A stretch of DNA of 64,000 bases from Halobacteriales archaeon QS_1_68_20 (GTDB lineage: Archaea > Halobacteriota > Halobacteria > Halobacteriales > PXRE01), in assembly GCA_003021085.1 (NCBI GenBank), contig PXRE01000011.1:260216-324215 (forward strand), in the 5' to 3' direction. The notes under the pieces were generated by a model that saw only the letters and a program-made list of their open reading frames with translations, did not search any database and was not told the origin of the DNA. A program made the position numbers and the translations under genes. How positions within the stretch are numbered: the first letter of the stretch is position 1; every line of letters begins with the position of its first letter. Below, in pieces: positions 63,267 to 64,000 of this stretch.

Positions 63267-63590
63267 ATGAGCACGGAAGCTGTGACCTCGTTCGATACAC
63301 ACCTCGATGCGTTAGGGCACGTTGACCGACGACGGCTGCTTCTGGCACTCTTGAACGCGGAGGAGGCTGCCCTCCCGATCGAATTCGACCAGCTAGAGCA
63401 CGAAACCGCTGAGAGCGACGTACTGCTCTCATTCTATCACAACCATCTCCCGAAACTCGAAGACCGGGGATTCGTCGACGCAAATCTGGACCAGCATTCC
63501 GTCACGAGAGGGCCTCGTTTCGACGAGATCGAGCCCCTCCTCGAACTCCTCGATACGTATCAAGACCGGCTTCCCCCTGACTGGGTATAG
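63267..63590 (+). CDS. winged-helix domain protein (DUF7344-like)
   Basis: This 107-residue protein starts MSTEAVTSFDTHLDALGHVD. The region VDRRRLLLALLNAEEAALPI and SDVLLSFYHNHLPKLEDRGF then VDANLDQHSVTRGPRFDEIE fits the small winged-helix proteins abundant in haloarchaea, which act as local transcription factors. An AT-rich promoter region (cagataatcaaaaatgtatt) precedes it. Confidence 0.82.
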   Translation: MSTEAVTSFDTHLDALGHVDRRRLLLALLNAEEAALPIEFDQLEHETAESDVLLSFYHNHLPKLEDRGFVDANLDQHSVTRGPRFDEIEPLLELLDTYQDRLPPDWV

Positions 63591-63704
63591 ACGAGCGGAA
63601 CGGTCGAAGCGACAGTTCGTCCGAATATCCCTCGTAGCTGATTCGGGTGTCAGGTGCGTGGCAACTGTGCGGTCGGTCCCACTCCCACCACCGGTAGTCG
63701 TGGG

Positions 63705-64000
63705 CTATTCCGCGTGGGGATCGCGTTTCGGGAGCAACCCCTGTGCCAGCAGCCGACGCGCCATCACGATGAGGCCGTTCCGGAACCCTCCGCCGAAGAT
63801 AGCCTTCTCTTCGTGGGTGTCGGGAACGATCGTACTGACGAGGATGGCCGACCGGTCGACGAGCAGGAGGCGTCCCATTACCAAGTTGTGATCGGGGTCG
63901 CCCCCGTTTCGCAGCCACTCCAGCCCCGACAGGAACGTCGTGGCAGTCGGCACGGTATCGTGGATCCGTGCTTCGAGTGACTCGGTCACGGCACCGATTA
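63705..64000 (-). CDS. C-terminal part of a TrmB/DICT-like regulator or sensor, 5' end outside the window
   Basis: The minus-strand frame is open through the window edge (..IGAVTESLEARIHDTVPT) and ends at 63705 with ARRLLAQGLLPKRDPHAE. The sequence NLVMGRLLLVDRSAILVSTI, then GFRNGLIVMARRLL, resembles the C-terminal effector-binding part of TrmB-type haloarchaeal regulators. The GTG at 63989 is probably internal. Identity is tentative. Confidence 0.6.
   Translation of the reverse strand, partial: IGAVTESLEARIHDTVPTATTFLSGLEWLRNGGDPDHNLVMGRLLLVDRSAILVSTIVPDTHEEKAIFGGGFRNGLIVMARRLLAQGLLPKRDPHAE

Overview
The window comes from a haloarchaeon (class Halobacteria). The DNA is very GC-rich with strong third-position G/C bias and the proteins are acidic. 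The archaeal/haloarchaeal markers include PGF-CTERM surface proteins, ribosomal proteins L39e, L31e and L18Ae/LX, aIF6, prefoldin alpha, an RPA3 operon, a tRNA with a bulge-helix-bulge type intron, HTH-10 and Tfx regulators, and promoters with TATA boxes about 27 nt upstream of leaderless starts. The gene set fits Haloarculaceae, but I cannot fix the genus.

Layout. 0-9.6 kb: a 5'-truncated M50/CBS protease, a DsrE-like protein, tRNA-His, an MFS transporter, two large acidic coiled-coil paralogues and two decayed exported-protein genes. 9.7-15.3 kb: a complete histidine degradation operon hutU-hutG-hutI-hutH. 15.3-23.8 kb: the most interesting block. It holds a Tat-exported Cys-rich protein, an MFS efflux pump, two near-identical 47/48-residue peptides that standard gene finders can miss, two cytochromes P450, a class I methyltransferase, two SagB/ThcOx-like flavoprotein dehydrogenases and a small protein with a GRDP-like WH...HH motif. 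I read this as a RiPP (ribosomally made, modified peptide) locus without YcaO, radical SAM or lanthionine enzymes. 24-26.5 kb: a decayed beta-helix protein, then rpa3 with an internally deleted rpap3. 26.6-40.8 kb: housekeeping and surface genes (BGTF/PGF-CTERM protein, molybdopterin oxidoreductase, UPF0200/UPF0201 pair, signal peptidase, M29 aminopeptidase, threonine aldolase, DedA-like protein, HTH-10 regulator, hemB). These are separated by repeat-rich spacers, a tRNA-Arg with an intron and an att-like duplication, and a deletion scar joining two truncated genes. 41.3-46 kb: the translation/targeting block thpR, rpl39e, rpl31e, tif6, rpl18a, pfdA, ftsY, with an antisense two-gene HTH cassette inserted between tif6 and rpl18a. 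46-53 kb: a short PGF-CTERM protein, an orphan ParA pair, a wrecked RND/MMPL transporter gene and srp54. 53-64 kb: a CBS-MaoC protein, a sugar nucleotidyltransferase, a DUF71 ligase, an atypical SDR, and small regulators and ferredoxin, several of them frameshifted.

Single- and double-nucleotide frame breaks are unusually common (ftsY, yccF, a PGF-CTERM gene, an HTH regulator, the gene at 56.9 kb and others). Because ftsY is essential in known archaea, part of this must be suspected as sequencing or assembly error. The rpap3 deletion, the NUDIX/flippase fusion scar and the transporter with many lesions look like real decay.
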